DNA of 7,289 nt from Eubacteriales bacterium (GTDB lineage Bacteria; Bacillota_A; Clostridia; Christensenellales; Aristaeellaceae). This document shows positions 6,595-7,289 of the stretch, piece by piece (within the stretch, counting starts at the first letter, position 1; every line of letters starts with the position of its first letter). Made by a program: the position numbers and the translations under genes. The notes under the pieces are model-generated. The model was not told where the DNA came from and made no database searches. It saw only the letters and a program-made list of their open reading frames with translations. The stretch covers positions 1 to 7,289 of the forward strand of contig JAUMYC010000126.1 in NCBI GenBank assembly GCA_030528845.1, given 5' to 3'.

Positions 6595-7289
6595 ACGAAG
6601 TGAAATCCCCGAAAAAGCCGTTGATCTTTTATTACGTCGTTACGATGCTGGTGGTCGTGCTGCTGAATTCGATGCTGCTGCCGTGGATCGCCAAGCACCA
6701 GATCGTCGAGGTGGACTATGGCACCTTTATCACCATGACGGAGAACAACGAGGTCAACGGCGTGCAGGTGCAGGACAATCAGATCATCTTCACCGGCAAG
6801 GATGAAAAAGTCGTCTATAAAACCGGCAAAATGGACGACCCCGATCTGGTCGCCCGGCTGCAGGCGTCAGACGCCGTGTACGGCAAGGAGATCATCGAGG
6901 AGACCTCCCCGCTGCTGAGCTTCCTCTTGTCGTGGATCCTTCCCATGGCCATGTTCATCGGCCTTGGCCAGATCATGTCCAAGAAGATGATGAAGAACGC
7001 AGGCGGCCCCAACTCGATGATGTTCAACATGGGCAAGTCCAACGCAAAGGTGTATGTGCAGTCCACGCAGGGCATCAAATTCGACGATGTGGAGGGCGTG
7101 GACGAGGCGGAGGACAGCCTGCAGGAGATCGTGGATTACCTCCATAATCCCGAAAAGTACAAGGAGATCGGCGCACAGATGCCCAAGGGCGTGCTGCTCG
7201 TCGGCCCTCCCGGCACCGGCAAGACGCTGCTTGCCAAGGCGGTGGCCGGTGAAGCCGGCGTGCCGTTCTTCTCCATGAGCGGCTCCGAA
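6591..7289 (+). CDS. ftsH: ATP-dependent zinc metalloprotease FtsH, N-terminal part (3' truncated by window edge)
   Basis: FtsH is the membrane-anchored hexameric AAA+ protease that extracts and degrades membrane proteins and some cytosolic regulators. The first 233 residues are visible. There is a first membrane segment at about 11-30, an extracytoplasmic domain at about 31-107 (DYGTF region) and a second membrane segment at about 108-128. The conserved linker V154[14 protein letters not shown]177 leads into the AAA domain, with Walker A GPPGTGKT at 205-212 and FFSMSGSE at the edge. The Walker B, second-region-of-homology and HEXXH zinc motifs lie beyond the window and cannot be checked. The start is the ATG at 6591, in a 4-nt overlap with the upstream ORF; translation probably depends on coupling, since a strong separate ribosome binding site is not evident (weak GAGG at 6579-6583). 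It is not linked to tilS-hpt, its neighbours in many Firmicutes. Confidence 0.97.
   Translation, partial: MNEVKSPKKPLIFYYVVTMLVVVLLNSMLLPWIAKHQIVEVDYGTFITMTENNEVNGVQVQDNQIIFTGKDEKVVYKTGKMDDPDLVARLQASDAVYGKEIIEETSPLLSFLLSWILPMAMFIGLGQIMSKKMMKNAGGPNSMMFNMGKSNAKVYVQSTQGIKFDDVEGVDEAEDSLQEIVDYLHNPEKYKEIGAQMPKGVLLVGPPGTGKTLLAKAVAGEAGVPFFSMSGSE

Overview
The window is GC-rich (about 60% by eye), densely coded, and every convincing gene lies on the + strand. The order trigger factor-clpP-clpX, AGGAGG-type ribosome binding sites, a MATE pair like those common in Clostridia, and the high GC together suggest a high-GC member of the Clostridia, probably an Oscillospiraceae/Ruminococcaceae-type gut bacterium. 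That placement is inference from gene order and protein character, not a database match.

Region 1 (1-1943) holds two tandem MATE-family membrane transporters. The first is cut by the left edge and only its last 165 residues remain. The second is complete (464 aa) and is followed by a short GAAA-loop hairpin and a T-run, a probable intrinsic terminator.

Region 2 (1979-5410) is a protein quality-control operon: tig (trigger factor), clpP (protease subunit) and clpX (AAA+ unfoldase). A good sigma-A-type promoter precedes tig (TTGAAA, 17 nt, TAAAAT). A perfect 12-bp hairpin with a weak T-tract lies between tig and clpP and may tune how much transcription reaches the Clp genes. A strong terminator closes the unit. 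All catalytic motifs of ClpP and ClpX are intact. ClpX carries an unusual basic, then Ala/Pro-rich, C-terminal tail.

Region 3 (5473-6146) is a single TetR-type regulator gene with its own promoter. A perfect 7-bp inverted repeat spans its -10 element, which suggests autoregulation. A hairpin terminator follows it.

Region 4 (6151-7289) holds a 140-aa helical protein of unknown function whose stop codon overlaps the start of ftsH (ATGA). The membrane AAA+ metalloprotease FtsH runs off the right edge just after its Walker A motif.

Overall this is mostly core proteostasis machinery (folding at the ribosome, cytosolic ClpXP proteolysis, membrane FtsH proteolysis), with transporters at one side and an orphan regulator between the two protease loci. 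I saw no mobile element, CRISPR array, tRNA, rRNA or clear new multi-gene system. The least explained elements are the ftsH-coupled small protein, the hairpin packed against its start, and the candidate TetR operator.
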